DNA of 6,912 nt from Acidobacteriota bacterium (GCA_021782675.1 JAJXUS010000110.1:1-6912); one strand, 5' to 3'; counted from the first letter of the stretch, positions 1-6,281 are shown. Notes: generated by a model from the sequence alone, not told the origin. Program-made: numbers and translations.

Positions 1-1002
1 AAGACGATGCTGCAGCAGACGCTGGAGCGGCTGCTGCCCGTCGCCCCAGCGCCAAAGTGCTGGGTAATGGCCAACGAGGGGCTGCTGCCAACCATCGCAG
101 CCCAGCTCGACCAGATTCCCCACGGCCACCTGCTGGCAGAACCCGTCGCGCGCAATACGGCCCCGGCTGCGGGGCTGGCCGCGTTTCTGCTGGAGCGCGA
201 AGCCCCCTACGCGGTGCTGGGCCTGTTCCCCGCCGACCATGCCATTGAAAATACCGGCCAGTTTCGTGAGATTCTCCACCAGGCCGGCGCCCTGGCAGAA
301 GCCGGTCCGAACATTATCGTTCTCGGCATCCATCCCAGCCGCCCCGAAACGGGATACGGCTACATTGAGACCGGCGAAGGGCTGGAGTCAGGCGCGGTGC
401 GGGTGCGCCGGTTTACGGAAAAGCCCAACCGGGAGCGCGCGGAGGAGTTTCTCGCCACCGGACGCTACTTCTGGAACAGCGGCATGTTTCTGGCCATGGC
501 GCGCACATTGGCCGATGCCTTCCGCGAGCACCTGCCCGAGACTTCGCCGTATCTGGAAGAGATCGCCGCCGCCTACGGCACAGACGCCTTCGCTGCCCGC
601 TTTGCGGAGCTTTACCCAAAGTGCGAAGACATCAGCATCGACTACGCCATTCTGGAGCCGCGCTCGGCCAAAGGCGAACATCGCTCCAACCTCTACTGCA
701 TACCGGCCGAGTTCGGCTGGAACGATCTGGGCTCGTGGTCGGCGCTGTATGACCATAAGCTGGCCCGCGATGCCAACGCAGGCGAAAGCCGCAATGTGAT
801 CGAGGCTCCGGCCCACAGCCTGCTGGACGCTGCCGGAAACTATGCGCACGTCCCCCAGCGGCACGTGGCCCTGGTGGGCGTGCAGGATCTGGTGATTGTA
901 GAGACCGACGATGTCTTGCTGGTGACCACGCGCAGCCAGTGCCAGGATGTCGGCAAGCTGGTGAAGCAGTTGCTGCTCGAGCAGAAGCACGACCTGGTGT
1001 AG
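1..1002 (+). CDS. manC: Mannose-1-phosphate guanylyltransferase (GDP-mannose pyrophosphorylase), N-terminus cut off by window edge
   Basis: Cytoplasmic enzyme that joins mannose-1-phosphate and GTP to give GDP-mannose, the donor for mannose-, rhamnose- or fucose-containing glycans. The frame is open from base 1 (K-T-M-L-Q-Q-T-L-E-R), so the gene starts upstream. The missing part should hold the nucleotide-binding GGxGTRFWPLS loop; the first ATG in the window (base 7) is therefore not the true start. In the 333 visible residues I see EPVARNTAPA (47-56), the metal/sugar motif PADH (77-80), TGYGYIE (117-123), FTEKP (138-142), WNSGMF (158-163), SIDYAI (212-217) and GWNDLGSW (239-246), all family hallmarks. 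It ends shortly after the left-handed beta region, so it is the short form of the enzyme without a fused phosphomannose isomerase domain. A mutase gene follows after 9 bp, which supports a GDP-mannose operon. The family call is very secure; the physiological end product is not visible. Confidence 0.95.
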   Translation, partial: KTMLQQTLERLLPVAPAPKCWVMANEGLLPTIAAQLDQIPHGHLLAEPVARNTAPAAGLAAFLLEREAPYAVLGLFPADHAIENTGQFREILHQAGALAEAGPNIIVLGIHPSRPETGYGYIETGEGLESGAVRVRRFTEKPNRERAEEFLATGRYFWNSGMFLAMARTLADAFREHLPETSPYLEEIAAAYGTDAFAARFAELYPKCEDISIDYAILEPRSAKGEHRSNLYCIPAEFGWNDLGSWSALYDHKLARDANAGESRNVIEAPAHSLLDAAGNYAHVPQRHVALVGVQDLVIVETDDVLLVTTRSQCQDVGKLVKQLLLEQKHDLV

Positions 1003-1011
1003 CCCTGACAC

Positions 1012-2481
1012 ATGACAGACCCATCGCACACTGCCCCTTCCGCACCCAAATGCCCGGTCAAATTCGGGACCGACGGCTGGCGCGGCGTCATCGCCGACGA
1101 CTTTACCGACGCCAACGTGCGCGTAGCGGCTGCGGCAATCGCGGGCTATGTGCTGGAGCAGGAACAGCCTGCGCACGGCGTCTGTATCGGGCATGACAGC
1201 CGCTTCGGCTCTCCACGCTTTGCCCGGATTGCCGCAGAAGTGCTGGCCGGCGCGGGAATCCCGGTGCAGCTTGCCAGCCGCATCACACCCACTCCGGCGC
1301 TCTCTTTTGCCGTGCGCCATCGCCAGGCAGCCGGTGGCGTCATGATCACCTCCAGCCACAATCCGTTCCAGTGGAATGGCGTGAAGTACAAAGCCAGCTA
1401 CGGCGGCTCCGGCAAGCCATCCATCATGGCGGCCATCGAATCGCGGCTCGGCCAGCCGCTGCCCGCGCCTGCGCAGCCTGCCGCCATTACCCCGGCGGAT
1501 TTTGTGCCAGACTACGTCGCCGCCGTCGAGCGCTTCGCCGATCTTCCGGCCATCGCCGCCAGTGGCTTCAAATTTGCGATCGATTGCATGTACGGCGCCG
1601 GAGCCGGGGTCCTGGCCGGCATCTTCACCCGCGTCGGCATACCGTTTGTCGAGATTCGCGCCCAGCACGATCCACTGTTCCCCGGCATCAACCCGGAGCC
1701 CATCGATCCGCATCTGGAGGCCCTTAAGCAGACAGTCGTGGAACACGGCTGCCAGGCCGGCTTCGCCACCGACGGCGATGCCGACCGCATCGGCGCGGTC
1801 GATGAACACGGCAATATTGTCGATGCCCACAAGATCTTCGCCATCCTGCTGCGCTGGCTGATTGAACGCCGCGGCTGGCCCGGCGAGGTGGTGCGCGCCT
1901 TTAACACCACGAAAATGCTGGACCGCATCTGCGCCAAACACCACCGCAAGCTGCACGAAGTCGGGATTGGCTTCAAGTATGTCTGCGATCTGATGCTGGA
2001 GCGCGAGATTCTCATCGGCGGCGAAGAGTCGGGCGGCATCGGCTTCCAGCGGCACCTGCCGGAGCGCGACGGCCTGCTCAACTCCCTGCTGCTGGCCAAC
2101 GTGATGGCCGAAGAAAAGCAGACGCTCGGCGAGTTGGTCGCCAGCCTGCAGCAGGAGTACGGCGAGCACCACTATGGCCGCATCGACCTGCACATTCCGG
2201 ACGATCTCAAGAACTCCGCCATTGCCCGCGCACGGGCCGGTGTGGCGTCGTTTGCCGGTATGCCGGTGGAGCGGACCGAGACCCTGGATGGCATAAAATT
2301 CTTCCTGCGCAACCCGGAAGCCGCCACGAAACCCAACGCGGCGGAGAGCTGGCTTTTGCTGCGCGCCTCCGGCACAGAACCCCTGCTGCGCATCTATGCC
2401 GAGTCCTGCTCGCCGGAGTCTGTCCAGCGGCTGCTTAAAGCCGGCCGGACGTTTGCCCTGGAAGGAAAGCAGAATGGCTGA
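1012..2481 (+). CDS. Phosphomannomutase/phosphoglucomutase (alpha-D-phosphohexomutase family)
   Basis: Interconverts hexose-6-phosphate and hexose-1-phosphate in the cytoplasm through a phosphoserine. The 489-residue length fits the family, and all four active-site elements are present: the N-terminal FGTDGWRG (18-25), the phosphoserine loop TSSHNP (113-118, Ser115 the likely phosphorylated residue), the metal loop DGDADR (254-259), the sugar-recognition loop GGEESGG (336-342) and the phosphate-binding RASGTEP (451-457). The ATG at 1012 is the only good start: it lies 9 bp after the guanylyltransferase stop and shortly before the conserved FGTDGWRG. There is no clear Shine-Dalgarno sequence, so translation may be coupled to the upstream gene. 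Its position directly after the guanylyltransferase favours mannose-6-phosphate to mannose-1-phosphate conversion. The motifs do not separate mannose from glucose specificity, and dual activity is common in the family. If it also makes glucose-1-phosphate it could feed the CDP-glucose route encoded further on. The product begins with about 15 non-conserved residues. Confidence 0.94.
   Translation: MTDPSHTAPSAPKCPVKFGTDGWRGVIADDFTDANVRVAAAAIAGYVLEQEQPAHGVCIGHDSRFGSPRFARIAAEVLAGAGIPVQLASRITPTPALSFAVRHRQAAGGVMITSSHNPFQWNGVKYKASYGGSGKPSIMAAIESRLGQPLPAPAQPAAITPADFVPDYVAAVERFADLPAIAASGFKFAIDCMYGAGAGVLAGIFTRVGIPFVEIRAQHDPLFPGINPEPIDPHLEALKQTVVEHGCQAGFATDGDADRIGAVDEHGNIVDAHKIFAILLRWLIERRGWPGEVVRAFNTTKMLDRICAKHHRKLHEVGIGFKYVCDLMLEREILIGGEESGGIGFQRHLPERDGLLNSLLLANVMAEEKQTLGELVASLQQEYGEHHYGRIDLHIPDDLKNSAIARARAGVASFAGMPVERTETLDGIKFFLRNPEAATKPNAAESWLLLRASGTEPLLRIYAESCSPESVQRLLKAGRTFALEGKQNG
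2460..2465 (+). promoter_or_regulatory. Ribosome binding site for the HAD phosphatase gene
   Basis: The purine run GGAAGG lies 8 bases before the ATG at 2474, inside the last codons of the mutase gene. It decides the start: the open frame runs further back to an ATG at 2396, but that codon is buried in the conserved C-terminus of the mutase, whereas 2474 has this site and places the HAD nucleophile at the usual residue 17. Confidence 0.6.
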
Positions 2482-3151
2482 TCCCCGCAACCTTCGCCTG
2501 CGTCTCTGCGGCTTTCTGTTCGACATGGACGGCGTGCTGATGAGCTCACTCGGCTCCGTGGAGCGGAGCTGGAGCATCTACGCTCGCGAGCGCGGCCTGG
2601 ACCCGGACGTGGCGATCCGGCTGGCTCACGGCCGGCGGGCGCTGGAAACCGTCCGCGAACTGATGCCCGACGCCGATCACGAAGCCGAGTTGCTTGCGAT
2701 CGAGGATCTGGAAGTTGCAGACAACGAAGGCATTGCCGTGCTGCCGGGGGTGCGGGAGCTGCTCCAGAGCCTGCCGCACGACCGCTGGGCCATCGTCACC
2801 TCCGCGACCGGCCGCCTGGCGCGCAGCCGCCTCGCCTACGCCGGGCTAAGCGTTCCCGACCGCTTTGTTTCAAGCGAGATGGTGGAAAATGGCAAGCCTC
2901 ACCCGGAACCCTACCGGCGCGGCGCAGCGTTGCTGGGGTGCGATCCCGCTTCCTGCCTGGTGGTCGAAGATGCTCCAGCAGGAGTGGCCGCCGGAAAAGC
3001 CGCAGGCTGCCAGGTCCTGGGCGTCCTGACCACGCACTCCGCCGCATCGCTGCATCAGGCCGACTGGCGAGTTCCCACGCTTGAGAGTGTCAAAGTCACA
3101 ATCCGCCCGGACGGCGCGCTGGAAGTTACGATAGACGACGTCATTTCGTAA
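2474..3151 (+). CDS. HAD-superfamily (subfamily IA) sugar-phosphate phosphatase
   Basis: A predicted cytoplasmic phosphatase of 225 residues. HAD motif I is FDMDGVL with the nucleophile Asp17 and acid/base Asp19. Motif II is VTSATG with Ser110. Motif III is Lys141 in NGKPHP, and motif IV is VVEDAPAG with Glu165-Asp166. Residues of about 25-95 form a small helical C1 cap containing AHGRRALETV (51-60). That segment resembles the cap of glycerol-3-phosphate and 2-deoxyglucose-6-phosphate phosphatases and of the E. coli sugar phosphatases YfbT/YniC. A beta-phosphoglucomutase is the main alternative for this fold, but the phosphatase resemblance is closer. The start overlaps the mutase stop by 8 bp, so it is very likely co-translated with the GDP-mannose genes. 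The natural substrate cannot be read from sequence; a hexose or hexitol phosphate linked to mannose metabolism is an inference from context. Confidence 0.88.
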   Translation: MADPRNLRLRLCGFLFDMDGVLMSSLGSVERSWSIYARERGLDPDVAIRLAHGRRALETVRELMPDADHEAELLAIEDLEVADNEGIAVLPGVRELLQSLPHDRWAIVTSATGRLARSRLAYAGLSVPDRFVSSEMVENGKPHPEPYRRGAALLGCDPASCLVVEDAPAGVAAGKAAGCQVLGVLTTHSAASLHQADWRVPTLESVKVTIRPDGALEVTIDDVIS

Positions 3152-3187
3152 TCCCGGCTGTGGCCTGCGAAATCGTTTCGTCCTTAT

Positions 3188-3217
3188 TTGAAAAAAAATT
3201 CACAGACTTTGCAAAAT
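3188..3217 (+). promoter_or_regulatory. Candidate sigma-70-like promoter for the cysteine-pair protein gene
   Basis: In an unusually AT-rich patch of this GC-rich window, TTGAAA (3188-3193, 5 of 6 to the -35 consensus) is followed after 18 bases by CAAAAT (3212-3217, 4 of 6 to the -10 consensus). Transcription would begin near 3224, giving a leader of about 57 bases before the ATG at 3281. This is prediction by eye only. It is supported by position, since a new + strand transcription unit is expected after the 129 bp gap. Confidence 0.35.
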
Positions 3218-3269
3218 AACAAACAACCAGCCGGGCAACCATCTGCGTCCCATCTTTAGCAATAACTGT

Positions 3270-3274
3270 GGAGG
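3270..3274 (+). promoter_or_regulatory. Strong Shine-Dalgarno sequence
   Basis: GGAGG with 6 bases before the ATG at 3281 is the best ribosome binding site in the window. It supports the small downstream frame as a real gene and chooses 3281 over the in-frame ATG two codons later. Confidence 0.7.
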
Positions 3275-3280
3275 AAGGCG

Positions 3281-3583
3281 ATGAAAATGGTATGCGCGAA
3301 CCCGGAATGTGTTGCGGAGCTGAAGTACCTGCGCGGCGGCCGCCTGTTTCTCATGGAACGTCAGCCGGTAATCGCCCGCGACGGGGCCATGACCTCCGCG
3401 CCCAGGCGGTCGGCTGGCATGCGCCGGTATTTCTGGCTGTGTGAGGACTGCGCCAAGGTCTACTCCATCCAGCGCTGGACGGATGCCGGGATCGAGTTGG
3501 GTGTGAAACGCCCTGCTGCCCGGGTAGAACTGATGGAAACCAAGAACTCAAAGGCCTGGGCGGTTCCCGGTCTGGTCGGCTGA
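3281..3583 (+). CDS. Small protein with two cysteine pairs, zinc-ribbon-like, function unknown
   Basis: I do not recognise a named family. The 100-residue product has Cys5-x4-Cys10 at its N-terminus (CANPEC) and Cys54-x2-Cys57 in FWLCEDC. This spacing suits four-cysteine coordination of one zinc, as in a zinc ribbon. Between the pairs are a short YLRGGRLFLME strand-like segment (16-26) and a basic stretch APRRSAGMRR (40-49). The last 25 residues look unstructured. There is no signal peptide or membrane segment, so it should be cytoplasmic. A strong ribosome binding site and a candidate promoter of its own indicate that it is expressed separately from the preceding operon. The cysteine pairs could serve nucleic-acid binding, protein contact or metal sensing; nothing in the neighbourhood decides. 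The gene converges on the glycosyltransferase gene with 41 bp between the two stops. Confidence 0.8.
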   Translation: MKMVCANPECVAELKYLRGGRLFLMERQPVIARDGAMTSAPRRSAGMRRYFWLCEDCAKVYSIQRWTDAGIELGVKRPAARVELMETKNSKAWAVPGLVG

Positions 3584-3596
3584 AAGAAAGCCGGCC
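3574..3596 (+). terminator. Hairpin at the stop codon of the cysteine-pair protein gene
   Basis: GGTCGGCT (3574-3581) pairs with AGCCGGCC (3589-3596) across a 7-base loop GAAAGAA, giving 8 pairs including one G-U. The stem overlaps the stop codon. The G-U pair becomes a C-A mismatch on the opposite strand, so the fold favours + strand RNA. No run of Ts follows, so this is at best a non-canonical terminator or 3'-end stabiliser between convergent genes. Confidence 0.35.
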
Positions 3597-3624
3597 GCAG
3601 CGCCCCCGCACCTCCCCCAACTCT

Positions 3625-4437
3625 TCAACTCTCGGTATCGCCCGGTTGCCCGTGTGCCGACGCTCTGCTGCGCGCACTCTCCCAGGCTTTGACGTATTTC
3701 CAGTGCACGTAGACCGAGTGATTGATGTGCAGGATCAATCCCTGCCTGCCGTCTAAAAATCCCACCCGGAAGAAGTAGTTTTTAACGAACGTCAGCACAG
3801 GGTTGAGCAGAGCATTCGCCGTGAACGCGAAGAGCGACGCACTGCGTTTCCCGCGGGCCGCCAGCGCAGCCGCTCCGTCGGAACTATAGCCGTTCATGTG
3901 CGACAAATATTTCCGGAATGACGGATAGGCGTAGTGCTGTAGCGCATGCGTCAGGCTGCCGGAAGCGCACGTGCACTGCGGCGAACCATGCGGCTCCGCA
4001 CCCGCCATGTGTGCGCTTCCCCGGCGGAACAGCCGCAGCTTCTTGTCCGGGTAAAAGCCGCCGTGCCGGATCCACCGGTCCATGAACAGGTTGATCCGCG
4101 GCTGCCAGTAGGCATCGAACTTTGGCGCCGCAATCGTCTGGCGAATCTCTTCGGCCAGCTGCGGGGTCACGACTTCATCCGCATCCAGCAGGTAAATCCA
4201 GTCGCTGGTGCAGGTGTCGATGGCCAGGTCCTTCTGCGGGCCGAATCCGCGAAAGTCGCGGTTGAAGATGTGCCGTGCGCCAAACGAGCGGGCGATCTCG
4301 GGCGTGCGGTCCGTCGAGCCGGAATCGACGATGACGATCTCATCCGCCCAGCGGACGCTCTCCAGCGTCCGCGCCAGAATCGCCTCCTCGTTGCGCGCGA
4401 TCATGGCGATGGACAGCGTGGGCCGCGCGTCGCTCAT
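3625..4437 (-). CDS. Family 2 glycosyltransferase, WaaE/LgtF-like (LPS core type)
   Basis: A 270-residue inverting GT-A transferase predicted to add a sugar from a nucleotide donor to a surface glycan or lipid-linked acceptor on the cytoplasmic face of the membrane. It opens with LSIAMIARNEE (8-18), followed by VDSGSTD (37-43), RDFRGFGPQKDLAI (60-73) and the metal-binding DADE with Asp85 and Asp87. This N-terminal pattern is that of the beta-1,4-glucosyltransferase group (WaaE/KdtX, LgtF). Further on are HGGFYPDKKLRLFRRG (125-140) and the C-terminal GFLDGRQGL (226-234), also typical. No transmembrane span is evident, although 210-226 is fairly hydrophobic and may touch the membrane. The ATG at 4437 forms an ATGA overlap with the stop of the dehydratase gene. 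The frame is open further upstream, but that extension lies opposite conserved dehydratase sequence and is rejected. Donor and acceptor are unknown. Confidence 0.9.
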   Translation of the reverse strand: MSDARPTLSIAMIARNEEAILARTLESVRWADEIVIVDSGSTDRTPEIARSFGARHIFNRDFRGFGPQKDLAIDTCTSDWIYLLDADEVVTPQLAEEIRQTIAAPKFDAYWQPRINLFMDRWIRHGGFYPDKKLRLFRRGSAHMAGAEPHGSPQCTCASGSLTHALQHYAYPSFRKYLSHMNGYSSDGAAALAARGKRSASLFAFTANALLNPVLTFVKNYFFRVGFLDGRQGLILHINHSVYVHWKYVKAWESARSRASAHGQPGDTES

Positions 4438-5531
4438 GCATCCACCCTGGTCAACGATGGAACGCTGGCCAGCTCGCCAATCTGTGCACAATACTCCGCC
4501 AGCAACGCCTGCGAAATCTGCCGGACATCCGCACCCTCGGCGGCCTGCCGGTACCAGCGAGCGGTTGCCGCGAGCGCCGCTTCCAGCGGCAGCAGCGGCC
4601 GCCAATTCAGCCTTGCGGACGCCTTGGAGCAATCGAGCTGCAGCATGGGAATCTCCTGCGGCAAGCCGCCGGGCTGCATGCACGATGGCGCCGCCATCCC
4701 CCACGCGCGCGTCAACTGCTCCGCCACCCATCCCACCGGGCGCACGCCGTCGGCCGCCGGTCCAAAGTTCCACGCACCCTTTGCCATCTGCGGCGCCTTT
4801 ACCAGACGCTCGGCCAGCAGCAGGTAGCCGCGCAGCACCTCCAGCACATACTGCCAGGGGCGAAGTGCCCGCGGATTGCGCAGCGTGGGCGGCTGACCGG
4901 CGGCAAAGCGGCGCATCAGATCGGGAATCAGACGATCTTCGGCCCAATCGCCGCCCCCGATCAGATTTCCCGTGCGCGCCGTGGCGATACCGGCGCCGCC
5001 TGCGGGCCAGTAGGACTGGGCGAAGGCCTGCGTCACCATCTCCATGCAGGCCTTGCTGTTGCTGTACGGGTCGCTCCCGCCCAGCCGGTCACCTTCACGA
5101 AACGATAAGACTTCGGGCTGCGGCTCGTAGCATTTATCCGTCGTCACAACGAGTACCGCCCGCACGCATTTCTGCTGGCGCGCGCAATTCAGCAGATTGG
5201 CCGTGCCGACAATATTGGTGCGGTAGGTATCGACGGGGTCATGGAACGCGCGGCGCACCAGCGGCTGCGCGGCGAGATGAAAGATGACCTCCGGCTGGGC
5301 CGCTTGCACGGCTGTCCGCAGGGCCTCCACGTCGCAAATGTCGCCGCGGTACGCGGTTGTGTCGGCAAAGGGCTGCGCTCGCTCGGAACGCGCATACCCC
5401 CACACCGGCGCGCCCATCTGGCCAAGCCACAGCGCCAGCCACTGTCCCTTAAAGCCAGTATGGCCCGTGATCAGAACGCGGCGTCCGCGCCAGAAGGTCT
5501 CATCTGGTACGGGTTGAGGATGATTCCGCAT
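4434..5531 (-). CDS. rfbG: CDP-glucose 4,6-dehydratase
   Basis: NAD-dependent short-chain dehydrogenase/reductase that converts CDP-glucose to CDP-4-keto-6-deoxyglucose, the entry to 3,6-dideoxyhexoses and other CDP-linked deoxysugars. The 365 residues show the Rossmann nucleotide loop GHTGFKG (23-29), HLAAQPLVRRAF (85-96), the catalytic Thr131-Asp132-Lys133 in VVTTDKCY, YSNSK with Tyr156 and Lys160, TGNLIGGGDWAEDRLIPD (187-204) and RNPRALRPWQYVLE (218-231). The GHTGFKG and GGGDWAEDRLIPD motifs separate it from dTDP- and GDP-sugar dehydratases. I chose ATG at 5531; a TTG two codons upstream (5537) is possible, and neither has a clear ribosome binding site. It overlaps the glycosyltransferase start by 4 bp. 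The usual partners, glucose-1-phosphate cytidylyltransferase (RfbF) and the C3 dehydratase (RfbH), are not in the window. Confidence 0.93.
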   Translation of the reverse strand: MRNHPQPVPDETFWRGRRVLITGHTGFKGQWLALWLGQMGAPVWGYARSERAQPFADTTAYRGDICDVEALRTAVQAAQPEVIFHLAAQPLVRRAFHDPVDTYRTNIVGTANLLNCARQQKCVRAVLVVTTDKCYEPQPEVLSFREGDRLGGSDPYSNSKACMEMVTQAFAQSYWPAGGAGIATARTGNLIGGGDWAEDRLIPDLMRRFAAGQPPTLRNPRALRPWQYVLEVLRGYLLLAERLVKAPQMAKGAWNFGPAADGVRPVGWVAEQLTRAWGMAAPSCMQPGGLPQEIPMLQLDCSKASARLNWRPLLPLEAALAATARWYRQAAEGADVRQISQALLAEYCAQIGELASVPSLTRVDA

Positions 5532-5653
5532 CGACAAAGTTTGAGTGTATTCGAATCCTGGCTATCTGCAGCGCGCAGCGGCAAACCATGCAAAGCGCCG
5601 GCTGCGGCAGTTCCTGTTTTGGACCAGTGTGCGTCCGCCGGTGTAAGCGCTGA

Positions 5654-6154
5654 TCAGGAGTCGCCGGGAAATCCGTTCCGGGCGCGCATCCGCTCGACAA
5701 CGAGCGGCGGTACGAGGCCTTCTACCGAGCCGCCAAGACGGAAGACTTCGCGAATCAACCGTGAGCTGACGTAGGAGTATTTTTCGGCCGGCATCATAAA
5801 GACAGTTTCCAGTTGCGGCGCCAGGCGGCGGTTCATCAGCGCCATCTGAAACTCATATTCATAGTCACTGATGGCGCGGATGCCGCGCAGCAGGGCCTGC
5901 GCCTGCTGCTGCCGCGCAAATTCCACCAGCAGGCCGTCAAAGGTGCCCACGGAGACGTTCCCGAACTCGCGGGTAGCGGCGGTGATCATCTCGACCCGCT
6001 CCTCCACGGGAAACAGCGGTGTCTGCTTTTCAGAGTTGTTGAGGATGGCGACGATGAGATGGTCGAAGATTCTCGAACCCCGCGCGATCAAATCCAGATG
6101 ACCGTTGGTGACAGGATCGAACGAACCGGGATAGATAGCGCGGACTGTGTTCAC
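5654..6154 (-). CDS. coaD: Phosphopantetheine adenylyltransferase
   Basis: Essential cytoplasmic enzyme of coenzyme A synthesis that transfers AMP from ATP to 4'-phosphopantetheine, giving dephospho-CoA. With a GTG start at 6154 the product has 166 residues, close to the usual 160 or so. Present are AIYPGSFDPVTNGH (6-19) with the nucleotidyltransferase TxGH signature at 16-19, Lys43, RGIRAISDYEYE (90-101) with the substrate arginines, and YSYVSSRLIREV (126-137) with the SSR motif. The frame continues upstream of 6154 but that part shows no conservation and would lengthen the protein far beyond the family norm. GTG gives the standard short lead into R-A-I-Y-P-G. No Shine-Dalgarno sequence precedes it, and a promoter candidate ends 8 bases before the start codon, so the message may be nearly leaderless. 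Confidence 0.95.
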   Translation of the reverse strand: MNTVRAIYPGSFDPVTNGHLDLIARGSRIFDHLIVAILNNSEKQTPLFPVEERVEMITAATREFGNVSVGTFDGLLVEFARQQQAQALLRGIRAISDYEYEFQMALMNRRLAPQLETVFMMPAEKYSYVSSRLIREVFRLGGSVEGLVPPLVVERMRARNGFPGDS

Positions 6155-6162
6155 GTCAATGG

Positions 6163-6191
6163 ATTGTATGGATCGCAGACGGCAGACGCAA
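6163..6191 (-). promoter_or_regulatory. Candidate coaD promoter, almost adjacent to the GTG start
   Basis: Reading the - strand, TTGCGT (6191-6186) is followed after exactly 17 bases by TACAAT (6168-6163), a 5 of 6 match to the -10 consensus. The -35 element matches only at TTG. Transcription would begin around 6157-6155, one to three bases before the coaD start at 6154, which fits the absence of a ribosome binding site. By-eye prediction. Confidence 0.45.
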
Positions 6192-6218
6192 CGCCCGCCG
6201 GCCTGGGCGTCATTTTTT
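6191..6218 (+). terminator. Hairpin plus T-run facing the toxin-antitoxin genes
   Basis: ACGCCC (6191-6196) and GGGCGT (6205-6210) form a perfect 6 bp GC-rich stem, extendable by one G-U pair, and after two bases a run of six Ts follows (6213-6218). On the + strand this has the shape of an intrinsic terminator. No + strand gene lies directly upstream (that DNA is coaD on the other strand), so it would act on antisense or readthrough transcripts. It could also be a protein-binding dyad beside the coaD -35 element, or chance. Confidence 0.4.
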
Positions 6219-6250
6219 GCGGGACATTCTTGGTTCCGGTGCACGGTTTT

Positions 6251-6269
6251 TGCAAGACGATGTCTTACA
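6251..6269. promoter_or_regulatory. Near-perfect 19 bp dyad, likely operator of the antitoxin
   Basis: TG-c-AAGAC-gat-GTCTT-a-CA: two arms TGnAAGAC and GTCTTnCA around a 3-base centre, with 14 of 16 arm positions in complementary pairs. It lies 12 bases before the antitoxin ATG. Ribbon-helix-helix antitoxins normally bind such dyads at their own promoter and repress it, more tightly together with the toxin. The overlap with the TACAGT element at 6266 would block RNA polymerase directly. Confidence 0.55.
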
Positions 6270-6280
6270 GTAAATACAGT
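6266..6280 (+). repeat. TACAGT direct repeat before the antitoxin start
   Basis: TACAGT occurs at 6266-6271 and 6275-6280, separated by AAA, so with a period of 9 bases. The first copy overlaps the operator dyad and could be a -10 element (4 of 6); transcription would then start around 6278, only a few bases before the ATG at 6282. No convincing -35 was found at the right distance. The copies may instead be extra half-sites for the ribbon-helix-helix protein. Confidence 0.4.
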
Positions 6281-6281
6281 T

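Noticed and set aside
388..2577. A 729-codon open frame on the - strand opposite the mutase and guanylyltransferase genes
   Set aside because: Both + strand genes there carry full sets of family motifs. The antisense frame has no recognisable domain and is a typical by-product of GC-rich codon use.
3153..3235. 8 bp inverted repeat CCCGGCTG / CAGCCGGG
   Set aside because: The arms are 67 bases apart with no further pairing next to them; too weak for a terminator or riboswitch claim in GC-rich DNA.
4438..4947. A 170-residue N-terminal extension of the glycosyltransferase
   Set aside because: It lies within the conserved C-terminal half of the dehydratase gene, and the GT2 domain begins immediately after the ATG at 4437 in a standard ATGA overlap.
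4208..5287. A 359-codon open frame on the + strand opposite the dehydratase and glycosyltransferase
   Set aside because: Low-complexity Arg/Ala/Pro/Ser-rich translation lying over two well-supported - strand genes; a shadow frame.
5594..5651. Possible bulged stem downstream of coaD (AGCGCCGGC with GCCG-N6-GCGCT)
   Set aside because: It needs a 6-base bulge and a loop of over 30 bases, and no T-run follows on the - strand. I see no firm promoter or terminator in the 5532-5653 gap; a TACACT element (5549-5544) ahead of the dehydratase has no matching -35.
6175..6187. Tandem GCAGAC copies with 7-base period near the coaD promoter
   Set aside because: Only two copies of six bases, without symmetry or a known binder; could be chance.
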